Assembly (NCBI GenBank): GCA_965119715.1
Contig: OZ221969.1
Span: forward strand, 682,001 to 746,000
Source: JASBYZ01 sp029983705
GTDB taxonomy: Bacteria > Actinomycetota > Coriobacteriia > Coriobacteriales > JAEZZM01
DNA: 64,000 nucleotides
Direction of reading: 5' to 3'
Each line of letters begins with the position of its first letter. The stretch's first letter is position 1. The position numbers and the translations under genes are program-made. The notes below the pieces were generated by a model. The model was not told the DNA's origin and ran no database searches. It saw only the letters and a list, made by a program, of their open reading frames with translations. Of the stretch, positions 9,690 through 24,070 are shown piece by piece.

Positions 9690-10493
9690 ATGGGAAAAGC
9701 GTTTTCGCATCTTGAAGGAATTATTTTAGACTGGGCTGGCACAATACTTGATTATGGTTGTCTTGCGCCCACCAATCACTTTAAAGAAGTATTCAGAAAT
9801 TCAGGCGTAAATATCAGTGAAGAAGAAGCTCGTTCAAGTGTGGGTTCATTAAAGAAAGACCATCTTGAGCACATCTTTAAGATTCCACGTGTTCATGATG
9901 AATGGCTAAGGATTCACGGAAAAGAAGCTAACCAACACGATATTGACTTTATGTATTCTCAATTTGAGCACTCATTAGCAAAGTCTCTTATGGAGTGTTC
10001 AACGCCAATAGAAGGCGCAAAAGAGTTTATTGATGAGATAAAAGCTGCTGGTTTAAAAATTGGTTCATCAACAGGTTATCCAAAGGAAATGCTCGAGTGC
10101 ATAGTTGAGTATGCTAAAAAATCGGGAATTGAGCTTGATGCATGGGTGAGCCCCGATATGGTATCTGACTATGATAGACCATATCCGTTTATGATCTTTA
10201 AAAATATGGAACTTTTAGGTCTTGAGGATGTGAGGCGAGTGGTGAAAGTAGGAGATACCTGCGCTGACATTAAAGAAGCCCATAATGCAGGCATAATAGC
10301 CATTGCAAAATTGGATGGATCAGCAGAGCTTGGCTTTAGCGAGAAGAGCTACGGTTTAGCAGACTCTTGGCAAAAAGAGGAAGCCTATACAAGAGCGCGT
10401 GATGTATTTGAGTCTTGTCATGCTGACTACATCGTTAAAGATTTTAAAGAACTTCTTGACGTCTTATATCAAATAGACGAGCAACTTAGTTAA
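9690..10493 (+). CDS. phnX: Phosphonoacetaldehyde hydrolase
   Basis: PhnX splits phosphonoacetaldehyde into acetaldehyde and phosphate. HAD-superfamily features are present: nucleophile Asp14 in LDWAGTILD with the small residue Ala16 typical of phosphonatases, the cap-domain Schiff-base lysine in VGSLKKDH near residue 55, GSSTGYP as motif II, RPYPFMIFKN, and VKVGDTCADIKEAHNAG as the acidic motif. Length (267) is normal. The usual partner, 2-aminoethylphosphonate transaminase (phnW), and phosphonate transport genes are not nearby, so it stands alone between ubiB-like and nrfA. A related HAD phosphatase with altered specificity remains possible. Confidence 0.88.
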   Translation: MGKAFSHLEGIILDWAGTILDYGCLAPTNHFKEVFRNSGVNISEEEARSSVGSLKKDHLEHIFKIPRVHDEWLRIHGKEANQHDIDFMYSQFEHSLAKSLMECSTPIEGAKEFIDEIKAAGLKIGSSTGYPKEMLECIVEYAKKSGIELDAWVSPDMVSDYDRPYPFMIFKNMELLGLEDVRRVVKVGDTCADIKEAHNAGIIAIAKLDGSAELGFSEKSYGLADSWQKEEAYTRARDVFESCHADYIVKDFKELLDVLYQIDEQLS

Positions 10494-10511
10494 ACAGCTG
10501 CAGTAAATAAT

Positions 10512-10546
10512 TGAGGGGTAAGACAAAGCTAATGTCTTACCCCTCA
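10512..10546. terminator. Bidirectional terminator-like hairpin between convergent phnX and nrfA
   Basis: A perfect 14-bp inverted repeat (TGAGGGGTAAGACA and its complement) flanks a 7-base loop, exactly between two convergent genes. There is no long T tract on either side, though A/T-rich bases follow, so termination in both directions is likely but the efficiency is uncertain. Confidence 0.7.
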
Positions 10547-10581
10547 TCAAACTTCATGAAGTTAGCGAGTGTTTCTTTCCC

Positions 10582-11850
10582 TTATAGAAGTCCGTCAATT
10601 TCCTCAATAAGTTTATCAGCCTTATCTAAACAATCTTTAGCAAGAGCTGGATTGTGGAAACCATCAGAGTTCTCTGCGAACACAAAGTCAAAGTAGAATT
10701 GAGCATCTCTATACTTAGATTCAATCTCTTTATACTTTGCTTCATCGTAGCTGTCTTTGTTTTGAGCTACCGTTTTGGTAATACGCTCAAGATTTTCTGA
10801 AATCTCAGTAAAGCGTTTATCGGTTTGAGCTTGAATGCCATTTACAGCATCCATAAGTTGCTCAGCAGTCATACCCTTGTGGCAGGATAAGCAGATTTGC
10901 TCAACTTGGTCAACATCCTTAAATGGAGAGGTCCATCTATGTGAAGTGTAACCATCTTCCTTTTTCATGTGACAGTCTGCACAGCTTAAGCCAGCAAGGA
11001 AGTGAGGGCTATTGTTGGTGAGATGCTCAAATTCAGGGTGTTGTACCTTAATGAGCTTGAAGCCAGATTCTGGTTGAGTAAAGTTTGACCGCTTATTCTC
11101 ATTGTTCCATTTAAGAACTGAGTCTGGGTCAGTACCATATCCCCAAGGGTGGCTTACCTCACCGTTTTCAGGACTTGGATAGTAGTCATTGTGACACTGT
11201 GCACAAGCCTTGGTTTTCTCGTCAACTTTAAGGTCAAATTCCTCGACTGCCTTATTAAAGTTGGTGCGTGTTACATTCATAACACCAGGAGTATTAGTGT
11301 GACAATCGTAACAGCTGATTGGCTCATCGATCTCTGGAGTGACCTTCTCAAAGTCCATTTTGTAGAACTTGTCCCCATACTTTTGTTCAAGGATCATGTA
11401 TTGAGGGGTCTTGCAGTTGTAGCAATAAGCGTTTTTATGTGGACGAAGAGTCTCTCTAACAGTCTCTAAAGCGTTAGGATGACCTTGTGGGTCAACATAA
11501 AAAATATCGTAATTTGAGCCTTTATAAATAGTCTTTAATGCTGGGAACAGGTCTAGATATGAGCTTGATGATGGAGCACCAGGATAATCTAGACTGTATT
11601 CCAAGTTTTGCATATAAGTCTCATACTGATTTGGATACTTGTCTTTCCATTCAGCAGCCTTAATTACGTAGCTATTGTCTACGCTGGATGCATCAGCTTG
11701 AGCTGTTTTTGACTCATCTGTTGCTTTTTGCTCGGTCTTGGTGCCCTCTTTGTCCTGACTAGGAGCTTGAGCAGGCTGAGAGCAAGCAACAACAAATATC
11801 ATCATGGCTAAAGCAATAACCAGAGGAATAAGCAGCTTTATTCTTTTCAT
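10582..11850 (-). CDS. nrfA: Ammonia-forming cytochrome c nitrite reductase, lipoprotein form
   Basis: NrfA reduces nitrite to ammonium outside the cytoplasmic membrane. Five haem-binding motifs are seen: the special catalytic CYNCK (residues 143-147, lysine ligand) and CYDCH (180), CAQCH (216), CADCH (290) and CLSCH (320). The calcium-site motif QHPEFE is at 270-275. The N-terminus is a lipoprotein signal with a VVAC lipobox ending at Cys23, followed by a Gln/Lys/Thr-rich linker, so the enzyme should be membrane-anchored. Start chosen at 11850 because GGGAGGAAAG lies just upstream. No nrfH or other quinol-oxidising partner gene is adjacent. Confidence 0.95.
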   Translation of the reverse strand: MKRIKLLIPLVIALAMMIFVVACSQPAQAPSQDKEGTKTEQKATDESKTAQADASSVDNSYVIKAAEWKDKYPNQYETYMQNLEYSLDYPGAPSSSSYLDLFPALKTIYKGSNYDIFYVDPQGHPNALETVRETLRPHKNAYCYNCKTPQYMILEQKYGDKFYKMDFEKVTPEIDEPISCYDCHTNTPGVMNVTRTNFNKAVEEFDLKVDEKTKACAQCHNDYYPSPENGEVSHPWGYGTDPDSVLKWNNENKRSNFTQPESGFKLIKVQHPEFEHLTNNSPHFLAGLSCADCHMKKEDGYTSHRWTSPFKDVDQVEQICLSCHKGMTAEQLMDAVNGIQAQTDKRFTEISENLERITKTVAQNKDSYDEAKYKEIESKYRDAQFYFDFVFAENSDGFHNPALAKDCLDKADKLIEEIDGLL

Positions 11851-12469
11851 CTTTCCTCCCTTACGTTTATCCGAAACCAATAACACACATGAAGCTCCCT
11901 AACTTCAGTATCAATTTTGCATTATTTGTGAAGTGATATTCAAGAACAATTGCAACAAATGCTTACTATATAGGTATAACGGCGGTAAGAGGCTGAGATG
12001 ATGCAAACTACGTATCTTAAATTGAGAGCAATGTTTATTAAATTTGAGTTAAACGTGAAGATTAAAAATATGGGCTTTAATTCTTTCCTATATACGATAT
12101 AGTTTTCAACGCACTCAAAAAAAGTGCTCTTTTGTTTGTCTGATCTAACAGCTTTGCAATATGTCGTTAAGATTCCAAAGCCAATGTGAACAAGTTATGA
12201 AGTTCAAATTCTTACTTGACTCACACTTGAGACAAGCGTAAAGTACTTACTCGCGCTTGAGACCAAAAGCGCGAAAACGAACCTTGAAAACTGGATACTG
12301 TGAAACTAATTTTTACAAAGTAAAAAGACAGTTTGACCATTTGAATGTTACTAAATTAAGACCTCTTCAATTTACTTTGAAGAATTCCTAATCATTTAAT
12401 AACAATGAATCTTATCTTTATCTATTTAATTATTTAGAGCCTAACTTAAACTTCTCAAGTTCATCTATT
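11851..12469. other. Intergenic region between nrfA and the rRNA operon
   Basis: This stretch of about 620 bases has no convincing gene. It should contain the nrfA promoter (leftward) and the rRNA promoter(s) and leader (rightward). A sequence resembling boxA (TGCTCTTTTG, about 12125-12134) occurs upstream of the best rRNA promoter. The last 200 bases are AT-rich leader that would be removed during 16S processing. Confidence 0.6.
12216..12244 (+). promoter_or_regulatory. Candidate rRNA operon promoter
   Basis: TTGACT at 12216-12221 and TAAAGT at 12239-12244 are spaced by 17 bases, about 225 bases upstream of the mature 16S start. The -35 is near consensus and the position suits an rrn leader. 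Confidence 0.55.
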
Positions 12470-17317
<4,848 letters not shown>

Positions 17318-17410
17318 ACTATATACACTTTAAGATATGATTGATTAACTTAACGTAAAGCTTCATCACTTCGCGCTATTCAGCCTTCAAGGTTTACAAA
17401 CCTTGCATTT

Positions 17411-17563
17411 TGAGTCATCTGATGTGCTCAGCGATTATTGAGGGAGAGGTACACCCGGTCCCATTCCGAACCCGGAAGTTAAGCCTCCCATCGCCGATGG
17501 TACTACGTCGCAAGGACGTGGGAGAGTAGGGCGTTGCTGAGTACTTCAGATGGCTCATTTTTT
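17411..17563 (+). terminator. Stem enclosing 5S followed by T-run: rrn processing stem and terminator
   Basis: TGAGTCATCTGA (17411-17422) pairs with TCAGATGGCTCA (17545-17556) with one mismatch, enclosing 5S, and TTTTTT follows at 17558-17563. This fits a combined processing stem and transcription end. Confidence 0.65.
17424..17543 (+). rRNA. rrf: 5S ribosomal RNA
   Basis: The typical 5S core (CCCGGTCCCATTCCGAACC followed by GGAAGTTAAGCC) is present, and the ends GTGCTCAGCG and CGTTGCTGAGTAC pair to form helix I. Size is about 118 bases. It is the last gene of the rrn operon. Confidence 0.95.
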
Positions 17564-17600
17564 GTATCTCAATACTTTTTAGTGAGGCGATATTAGTCTT

Positions 17601-18008
17601 ATGGATCAAAGAATTGTTGATAGCTGTTATAAATTTCTTAGAAACATCTCTGGTTTCGAAACTCAAGAGAACATTCTCTTAGAAGAAGGCCACGTAATAA
17701 ATAAGGCGCACAGTGTTGAGCGCTCTACGAACTGCCTTGGCACCTGTCACGGAGGCTTTATCTTTACTATTTGTGATATTGCTGCGGGAATGTCGGTACA
17801 AAGTCTCAATAAGAATAATGTGACGCTCCAAGCAAGCATGAACTACATTAAGGCACTTCCTCAAGGGATAGACTTTTATGCTGATGCCTATGTTACGCAT
17901 AGAGGAAAAAGTACCTGCGTGGTTGAGGTGAGTGTCTACGATGATAATAAGACGCTCTATAACAAAGGGCTTTACACCTTTTATGTGCTTGGTCCTGTCT
18001 TAGAATAA
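17601..18008 (+). CDS. PaaI-like hotdog-fold thioesterase
   Basis: The 135-residue product is a single hotdog domain with the PaaI/thioesterase signature around residues 46-62 (GTCHGGFIFTICDIAAG, conserved HGG and Asp). Members hydrolyse acyl-CoA thioesters in the cytoplasm. It resembles the thioesterase encoded at 55073-55528 in the CoA pathway cluster, but it is not near that cluster and stands alone after the rRNA operon. The substrate cannot be told. Confidence 0.85.
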   Translation: MDQRIVDSCYKFLRNISGFETQENILLEEGHVINKAHSVERSTNCLGTCHGGFIFTICDIAAGMSVQSLNKNNVTLQASMNYIKALPQGIDFYADAYVTHRGKSTCVVEVSVYDDNKTLYNKGLYTFYVLGPVLE

Positions 18009-18232
18009 TTTAATAAGCGGGTTACTAATATAGTTTTTTACTAACCTCGGTGTAACAAATCCTCTTTATCCTTAAATACTTGTAAAAGAAATATATAAGT
18101 TAATAAGAAAACTAAAGAGTAACTAAAATATATATAAATAAATAATCTTATAATGTGAGCATAAAACACATAAAACATGCCAGTTTTTCCTTACAGTATA
18201 ATTCCACCGTTTTTTAGAGAGGATATGGCATT

Positions 18233-21148
18233 ATGCTCGCACAAAGAAAATCATCGATTCGTGTTGAAAGGTCTTCTGCGCTCAACTTATTGCAAAAGGC
18301 CTGTATGGAGCAGCATCTCGCATTTATTTGTGCTCCAAAAGGTTTTGGAAAGACTACGCTTGCAAATCAGTTTGCAGAGCGCTTTATCCAGTCACACGAG
18401 CATTCACGGGTATTTACCTATAGGCTTGCAGACTTAAGTTTTGCATCCCTCAATTCTCAAATGCTCAACATCCTTAAGCGTTTTAAAAATCTGAGCGACA
18501 ACATTATGATCTTAGAGTCTCTACCAGATCTAGATGAAGACAATCTTTTAGAATTTAAAAAGCTTATACGCAACTTAATACAAGAAAAATTTACTATCTT
18601 AGTTTTGATTAAGCCCCACCAACTCTATATAACAAGTGTATTCTCAGAGGCATTTGTCTTAAAGTCTGAATCTTTGTGCTGTTCCAAACAAGAACTTCCT
18701 TATTTTATTGAGAGCCTCGCGCTTAACAGTTCACTTGATCTCTTTTCAATCAGTAAAGGAATTCCGGCACTTTTAGTTGCACTTTCTAACCTGCATGAGA
18801 AAAATCCATTTGCAGATGAATTTTATTTAGACGTGCTCTTAAAGTTTTTGACATCACTTTTAGATGAAAAGAAAAATGAAGAGGTGCAAGCTGCACTGAT
18901 ATCACTTTTGCTTGCACCTTGTGCTCATCTTGAGAGCCTAAACATCCAAAAAGACATCTTTTTACATCTTGAGCAGTTCTATCCAATTTTTAGCTACAGC
19001 TTTGTTGATAAACAAACTGAGAGTATTTTTGTACCTGTTAACTTGATATATGAGCTCTACGTCTTAGGCTATATAACTCAAGATGACATCAAAAAAGCTG
19101 CACTTATCCTTTTTAATGAGGGCAGTTTTACTCGCTGCTTTGAGCTTTTAGCTCTTATTAAGTCTCCTGATATCTTCTCAGACCTACTTTCAATTAATCC
19201 GCTTGCACTGATTAACTGTGCGCCCGCCTCACTTCTGAATAAAGGATTTAGCCAAAAACAGTTGAGTGTAGAAACAGAGGATATGAAGCTTGCTCGTCTA
19301 ATATTCTTTATGCGCATACGAGATTTTAAGCGCATGCGCAGCTGTGCGCGTGAACTTCATATAGATAAGGTTGTAGATAAGCAACTTCTTGCCTTTTATG
19401 CTGAAAGTATTTTGCTGTATAAGCTGGTGGCAGGAGAGCGAGAAATTAGTGAGCTTCCTAGAATTGAGTTAAGTCTAGACGAGTTTGACTACTGCAGCTT
19501 TAACGAGAGTTTGAGACTACACCGCCTAGTTCTTGCATACATGCTTGAGGGCAATGTATTCTCAGCGCTCAGGCTCCTTATCGCCCACTTTGATAGCACT
19601 CACGTACAAAATGTGCTCGAAGCTAAGCTTTGCTTGGATGTATACATCTTAGAGGGCTTAAGTCACTCTTCAGTTAAAAATGGAAAAGCATCTGAGAGTT
19701 ATTTAAACGACGCCCTCAAGTATTTTATGGATAATGGCTATAAGCAGTTTGCAAACTATGCGCGCGGCGCTGAGCAATTTATTAGAAGGCTTCATGGCGC
19801 TCCTAAACTAAGCAGTGCCTTTGATCTCGCTTTAAGTACATCCATACGAAGAAGAGATCTTGAGCTTGGCAATGTATTTACCTTAATTGCAGGTTTTGAA
19901 GAGTTTGCAAACAACAATAAGCTGCATGCTCAGATCCGCTTTATTCATGTGAGAGAGGCCTATGAAGATAAAAGAAATGCCTATCTTGCAAAGCTTGCCT
20001 GTCTTTTTGAGACACTCTGCGAAACACATATGATTGACAGTTTTGAGCAGCACGGCGCTCTTTCAAAAGCGAAAGAAGACTTTGATAAGAATCCTTCTTT
20101 AACGCGGGCCTTAATTCTTTTAGATGTCTATGCACTCTTAAATAAATCGGTCGAGATAGATAAATTTATTACCAAATATAAGACGCTTTTTAGTGGACCT
20201 GAGTTTAAAACTATTGCAGCCTATATCTTTACCTTTGTTGAGCCTTTGCGCTTTGCATTAAAAGAGCTAGTGCCTCAAAGTCATAAAAAGCACTCCGAGC
20301 TTATAAACTTCAGGCCTAACAAATCACCCAGTATTACCTTTTTAGATTTGGGATATAAAAATTTAGATATCTGTTTGCTTGGAGGCTTTAAGGTCTTTAA
20401 AAACCAAAAGCTTATTTCAAACTCTGCCTGGGGCAAACGAAAGCCTATTCAGCTTCTTGCAATACTTGCACTGCATCTTAACGCTGAGCTCTCCAAATCC
20501 CATCTTATTAAAGAGCTCTGGCCTCATATGGGATATGATCAAGCAAAAAACAATCTCTACACCTCGCTTACTAGCATCAGACAGCTTATAGGCCAAAATA
20601 AAGATGGACCTGCATACATCATTGGAGCGCGCGAGAGCCTGCGCCTTGACGGTGAGTATGTCTCAAGTGATGTTTCTCGCTTTAAGCGCATGGTTAAGTC
20701 CTTTAAGGTTTCCAAAAACGAGATGAGTGGAGCTACTGCACTGGATCTTGCAAGCAAGATTGATGAGCTTTACGTGGGCGACTTAATGCTGGTAAAAGAT
20801 GATCCAGAGCAAAGTTTTATGCGTGCGAGAAAACGCCTTAAGTCTGACTATATCGACTGTATGGTAGAGGCCTCAGAGATTGCCCTTTTATTATCGGACT
20901 CCTTTTTAAGTTTATACTATGCAGAAAAAGCTGCGCACAAACACAGTTTAAGAGAAGACGTGTGCTCTGTGGTCATGCGCTCGTTAAAAGATAACGGGCA
21001 GCGTGCAGAAGCAATTGAATACTATATGCAGTTTAGAAAGGGGCTTGCTGAAGAATTTGGCCTAGACCCCTCGCACAAACTTCAAAAAGAGTATCAAGAC
21101 TTATTAACGGGTGTGGAAAAAGGAAGTAGTATGACATCTCTTGCATGA
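18233..21148 (+). CDS. Large transcriptional regulator: N-terminal P-loop ATPase and C-terminal winged-helix plus BTAD (SARP-type)
   Basis: This 971-residue protein has a P-loop (APKGFGKTT, Lys40) at its N-terminus, as in STAND-type regulators such as MalT, a long helical middle that looks like TPR-type repeats, and from about residue 710 an OmpR-like winged helix (with the KRKPIQLLAILALH and SKSHLIKELWP helices) followed by a bacterial transcriptional activation domain with TPR-like helices. This order, with the DNA-binding part at the C-terminus, differs from AfsR, where it is N-terminal. The ATG at 18233 is preceded by GAGAGGA. A TATAAT lies at 18149-18154. Target genes are unknown; the neighbour secA may be independent. 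Confidence 0.82.
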   Translation: MLAQRKSSIRVERSSALNLLQKACMEQHLAFICAPKGFGKTTLANQFAERFIQSHEHSRVFTYRLADLSFASLNSQMLNILKRFKNLSDNIMILESLPDLDEDNLLEFKKLIRNLIQEKFTILVLIKPHQLYITSVFSEAFVLKSESLCCSKQELPYFIESLALNSSLDLFSISKGIPALLVALSNLHEKNPFADEFYLDVLLKFLTSLLDEKKNEEVQAALISLLLAPCAHLESLNIQKDIFLHLEQFYPIFSYSFVDKQTESIFVPVNLIYELYVLGYITQDDIKKAALILFNEGSFTRCFELLALIKSPDIFSDLLSINPLALINCAPASLLNKGFSQKQLSVETEDMKLARLIFFMRIRDFKRMRSCARELHIDKVVDKQLLAFYAESILLYKLVAGEREISELPRIELSLDEFDYCSFNESLRLHRLVLAYMLEGNVFSALRLLIAHFDSTHVQNVLEAKLCLDVYILEGLSHSSVKNGKASESYLNDALKYFMDNGYKQFANYARGAEQFIRRLHGAPKLSSAFDLALSTSIRRRDLELGNVFTLIAGFEEFANNNKLHAQIRFIHVREAYEDKRNAYLAKLACLFETLCETHMIDSFEQHGALSKAKEDFDKNPSLTRALILLDVYALLNKSVEIDKFITKYKTLFSGPEFKTIAAYIFTFVEPLRFALKELVPQSHKKHSELINFRPNKSPSITFLDLGYKNLDICLLGGFKVFKNQKLISNSAWGKRKPIQLLAILALHLNAELSKSHLIKELWPHMGYDQAKNNLYTSLTSIRQLIGQNKDGPAYIIGARESLRLDGEYVSSDVSRFKRMVKSFKVSKNEMSGATALDLASKIDELYVGDLMLVKDDPEQSFMRARKRLKSDYIDCMVEASEIALLLSDSFLSLYYAEKAAHKHSLREDVCSVVMRSLKDNGQRAEAIEYYMQFRKGLAEEFGLDPSHKLQKEYQDLLTGVEKGSSMTSLA

Positions 21149-21322
21149 TGGGATAGCCTTGGCGGGTAGACACTTAAGCAATGGTGTACTTATGCTTTTC
21201 TTTATGAAAGCGCTGTGTGATTGCTTTCTTATGAGTATAATAAGTATTTGTGCATTTATGCTTAATTACAGGTATTAACCAGTCTAGCACTGGAGCAAAT
21301 AAAAGCGTTATAGAAGGACATT

Positions 21323-24070
21323 ATGGCTAATATTTTTACTAAACTGCTTTCACTTGGTGCCGATAAGGACCTAAAGCGATTCGAGAAAAAAGTACTTCGC
21401 GTAAATGAGCTTGAAGGCAAATACCAGGCTATGAGTGACGATGAGCTCTTCTCACAAACCGTTCGCCTCAAAGAGCACCTAGAGGCAGGAGAGACCCTCG
21501 ATGACGTTTTATTTGACGCTTTTGCAACCATGAGAGAGACCTCAAAGCGTGTGCTTGGCATGAGACACTTTGATGTTCAGCTTATTGGTGGTATGGCACT
21601 TCATGAGGGTATGATTGCTGAAATGAAAACCGGTGAAGGTAAAACCTTGGTTTCAACTCTTGCAGGATACCTTAACGCCTTAGAGGGCAAGGGTGTTCAT
21701 ATCGTTACTGTAAATGATTACTTAGCAAAGCGTGACTCTGAGTGGATGGCTGAGCCTTACAGAAGACTTGGCATGAGAGTAGGTCTTTTGCAAAATGGTA
21801 TGGATTTATCGGATAAAAAACCAAACTATGATGCAGATGTAACCTATGGTACTAATTCAGAATTTGGCTTTGATTATCTTCGTGACAACATGGTTACCCA
21901 AAAAGAGGAACGCGTTCAGCGCGGACACCACTTTGCCATTGTTGACGAGGTTGACTCAATTTTGATCGATGAGGCTCGTACCCCACTTATTATTTCTGGT
22001 GCGGGTGCTCGCTCAAGTGAAACCTATAATAAATTTGCCAAGGCAGTGCGCGGCTTAAAAGAAGAACAAGACTTTGAAAAGGATGAGGCAAAGCATACTA
22101 TTGCCGCAACTGAAGAGGGTCTTGAAAAAATTGAGCGCAGACTTGGTATTGATAACATCTATGCTGATATGTCTGGTCAGCTGGTAAACCACCTTCAGCA
22201 GGCACTCAAGGCAGAGTACCTCTTTAGCCGCGACGTTAACTACGTAGTTGTTGATGATGAGGTTAAGATTGTTGATGAGTTTACCGGTCGTATTATGGAA
22301 GGTAGACGCTACTCAGATGGTCTACACCAGGCACTTGAGGCAAAAGAGGGTGTCTTAGTTCGTGGCGAAAACCAAACGCTTGCAACCATTACCCTCCAAA
22401 ACTACTTTAGACTCTATGACAAACTTTCTGGAATGACCGGTACTGCGCTTACCGAAGACAGTGAGTTTAAACAGATTTATAACCTCAAAGTTCAACCAAT
22501 TCCTACCAACAAACCAATTCAGCGTAAGGATGAAGAAGACTTGGTATACCGCACCATTGACGCTAAGTTTAATGCGGTAGCAGATGAGATTGAAAGAAGA
22601 CATGCAAACGGCCAACCGGTGCTCGTGGGTACGGTTTCAATTGAGTCTTCCGAAAGACTTTCTCGCCTTCTAAATAAACGCGGTATTAAACATGAAATCT
22701 TAAACGCAAAGCAGCATGAGCGCGAAGCTTCAATTGTTGCTCAGGCTGGTCGTGAGGGTGCCGTTACTATTGCTACTAACATGGCTGGTCGTGGTACCGA
22801 TATTTTGCTTGGTGGTAACCCACAAGAGCTTGTTGACTACTACCTTAAGATGGAAGGCATTGACCCAGAAGAGGCTACAGAAGCTCAGCGTGAAAGCGCA
22901 CTCACGTCAGCTCAAGACCTTACACAAAAAGAGAAGAAAAAAGTGCTTGAAGCAGGTGGTCTTACCGTAATTGGTACTGAGCGCCATGAGTCAAGACGTA
23001 TTGATAACCAGCTTCGTGGTCGTTCAGGACGTCAGGGAGATCCAGGTTCAACCCAGTTCTACCTTTCACTTGAAGATGATTTGATGAGATTGTTTGCGGG
23101 TGACCGTATGGATAAAATCTCAAACATCATGGTAAAGACCAAGCTCCCTGATGACATGCCAATTCAGCACGGTATGGTATCTAAGTCAGTTGAGGGCGCT
23201 CAAAGAAAAATTGAGCAGATGAACTTCCAAGCTCGTAAAAACGTTCTTGAGTACGATGACGTTATGAACAAGCAAAGAAAGGTTATCTACGAAGAGCGCA
23301 ACAAGATCTTAGACGGCAAAGATGTTCACGAGCACGTTCAAGAGGTTATGCAGGATACCGTTGAAAAGGCTGTTGCAAGCTTTATCCCAGACCGCGCTCC
23401 GGAATCTGAGTGGGATTTAGAAGGAATTAGCAACTGGGTTCATGAAATGGTTGGTCGCGATGACTTTGACGCGCGCCGCGTTGAAACTGAAGACGATCCA
23501 GAAATCATGATGGACGCAGTCTATGACTACATTGAAAATATTTATAAAGATAAAGAAAATACCTTGGGCGAGGAGGTCATGCGCGAGCTTGAAAGTCAAG
23601 TAATGCTTCGTATTATTGACTCTCGCTGGATGGCACACCTCTCTGAGATGGACTACATCAAGGCTGGTATTGGACTGAGAGGTTTTGGTCAAAGAGACCC
23701 ACTGGTTGAGTATAAGCAAGAAGCTTATACCGCCTTTGGAGATTTAGTTGAGACTATGTATCAAGACTTCTTGAGAACCATCCTTCGCTTAGAGATTGCT
23801 CGCCCAGAAGAGCAGATGCCACAAAACAACTTTAGCAACGTTTCTTACTCAGGTCCTGCTGAAGTTGATGGCGATAATTCAGGAAGGTCTTCACTTCGTC
23901 AGCGTGCTGCATCTCATAACGCAGGCCCTCAGGTTCCACAAGCAGACCAGGGTCCTGTACAAACCTACGTGAAGGCTGAAGACTCAAATCCATTTGTGGG
24001 CGTTGGAAGAAATGATCCTTGCCCATGCGGATCTGGACTTAAGTTTAAGAACTGTCACGGGAAAAACTAA
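21323..24070 (+). CDS. secA: Protein translocase ATPase SecA
   Basis: SecA drives post-translational export through SecYEG. The 915-residue product shows the DEAD-type Walker A (MKTGEGKT, near residue 105), DEVDSILIDEARTPLIISG, the SGMTGTA motif, the TNMAGRGTDI region and GRSGRQGDPG. It ends with the zinc-binding SEC-C tail (DPCPCGSGLKFKNCH), which in other bacteria binds SecB-like factors or phospholipid. The ATG follows a GAAGGA site. The prfB start codon follows the stop without a gap. A TATAAT at 21236-21241 may belong to its promoter. Confidence 0.98.
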   Translation: MANIFTKLLSLGADKDLKRFEKKVLRVNELEGKYQAMSDDELFSQTVRLKEHLEAGETLDDVLFDAFATMRETSKRVLGMRHFDVQLIGGMALHEGMIAEMKTGEGKTLVSTLAGYLNALEGKGVHIVTVNDYLAKRDSEWMAEPYRRLGMRVGLLQNGMDLSDKKPNYDADVTYGTNSEFGFDYLRDNMVTQKEERVQRGHHFAIVDEVDSILIDEARTPLIISGAGARSSETYNKFAKAVRGLKEEQDFEKDEAKHTIAATEEGLEKIERRLGIDNIYADMSGQLVNHLQQALKAEYLFSRDVNYVVVDDEVKIVDEFTGRIMEGRRYSDGLHQALEAKEGVLVRGENQTLATITLQNYFRLYDKLSGMTGTALTEDSEFKQIYNLKVQPIPTNKPIQRKDEEDLVYRTIDAKFNAVADEIERRHANGQPVLVGTVSIESSERLSRLLNKRGIKHEILNAKQHEREASIVAQAGREGAVTIATNMAGRGTDILLGGNPQELVDYYLKMEGIDPEEATEAQRESALTSAQDLTQKEKKKVLEAGGLTVIGTERHESRRIDNQLRGRSGRQGDPGSTQFYLSLEDDLMRLFAGDRMDKISNIMVKTKLPDDMPIQHGMVSKSVEGAQRKIEQMNFQARKNVLEYDDVMNKQRKVIYEERNKILDGKDVHEHVQEVMQDTVEKAVASFIPDRAPESEWDLEGISNWVHEMVGRDDFDARRVETEDDPEIMMDAVYDYIENIYKDKENTLGEEVMRELESQVMLRIIDSRWMAHLSEMDYIKAGIGLRGFGQRDPLVEYKQEAYTAFGDLVETMYQDFLRTILRLEIARPEEQMPQNNFSNVSYSGPAEVDGDNSGRSSLRQRAASHNAGPQVPQADQGPVQTYVKAEDSNPFVGVGRNDPCPCGSGLKFKNCHGKN

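Noticed and set aside
12125..12134. boxA antitermination site
   Set aside because: It resembles boxA but lies upstream of the best rRNA promoter, where it would not be transcribed unless another promoter exists.
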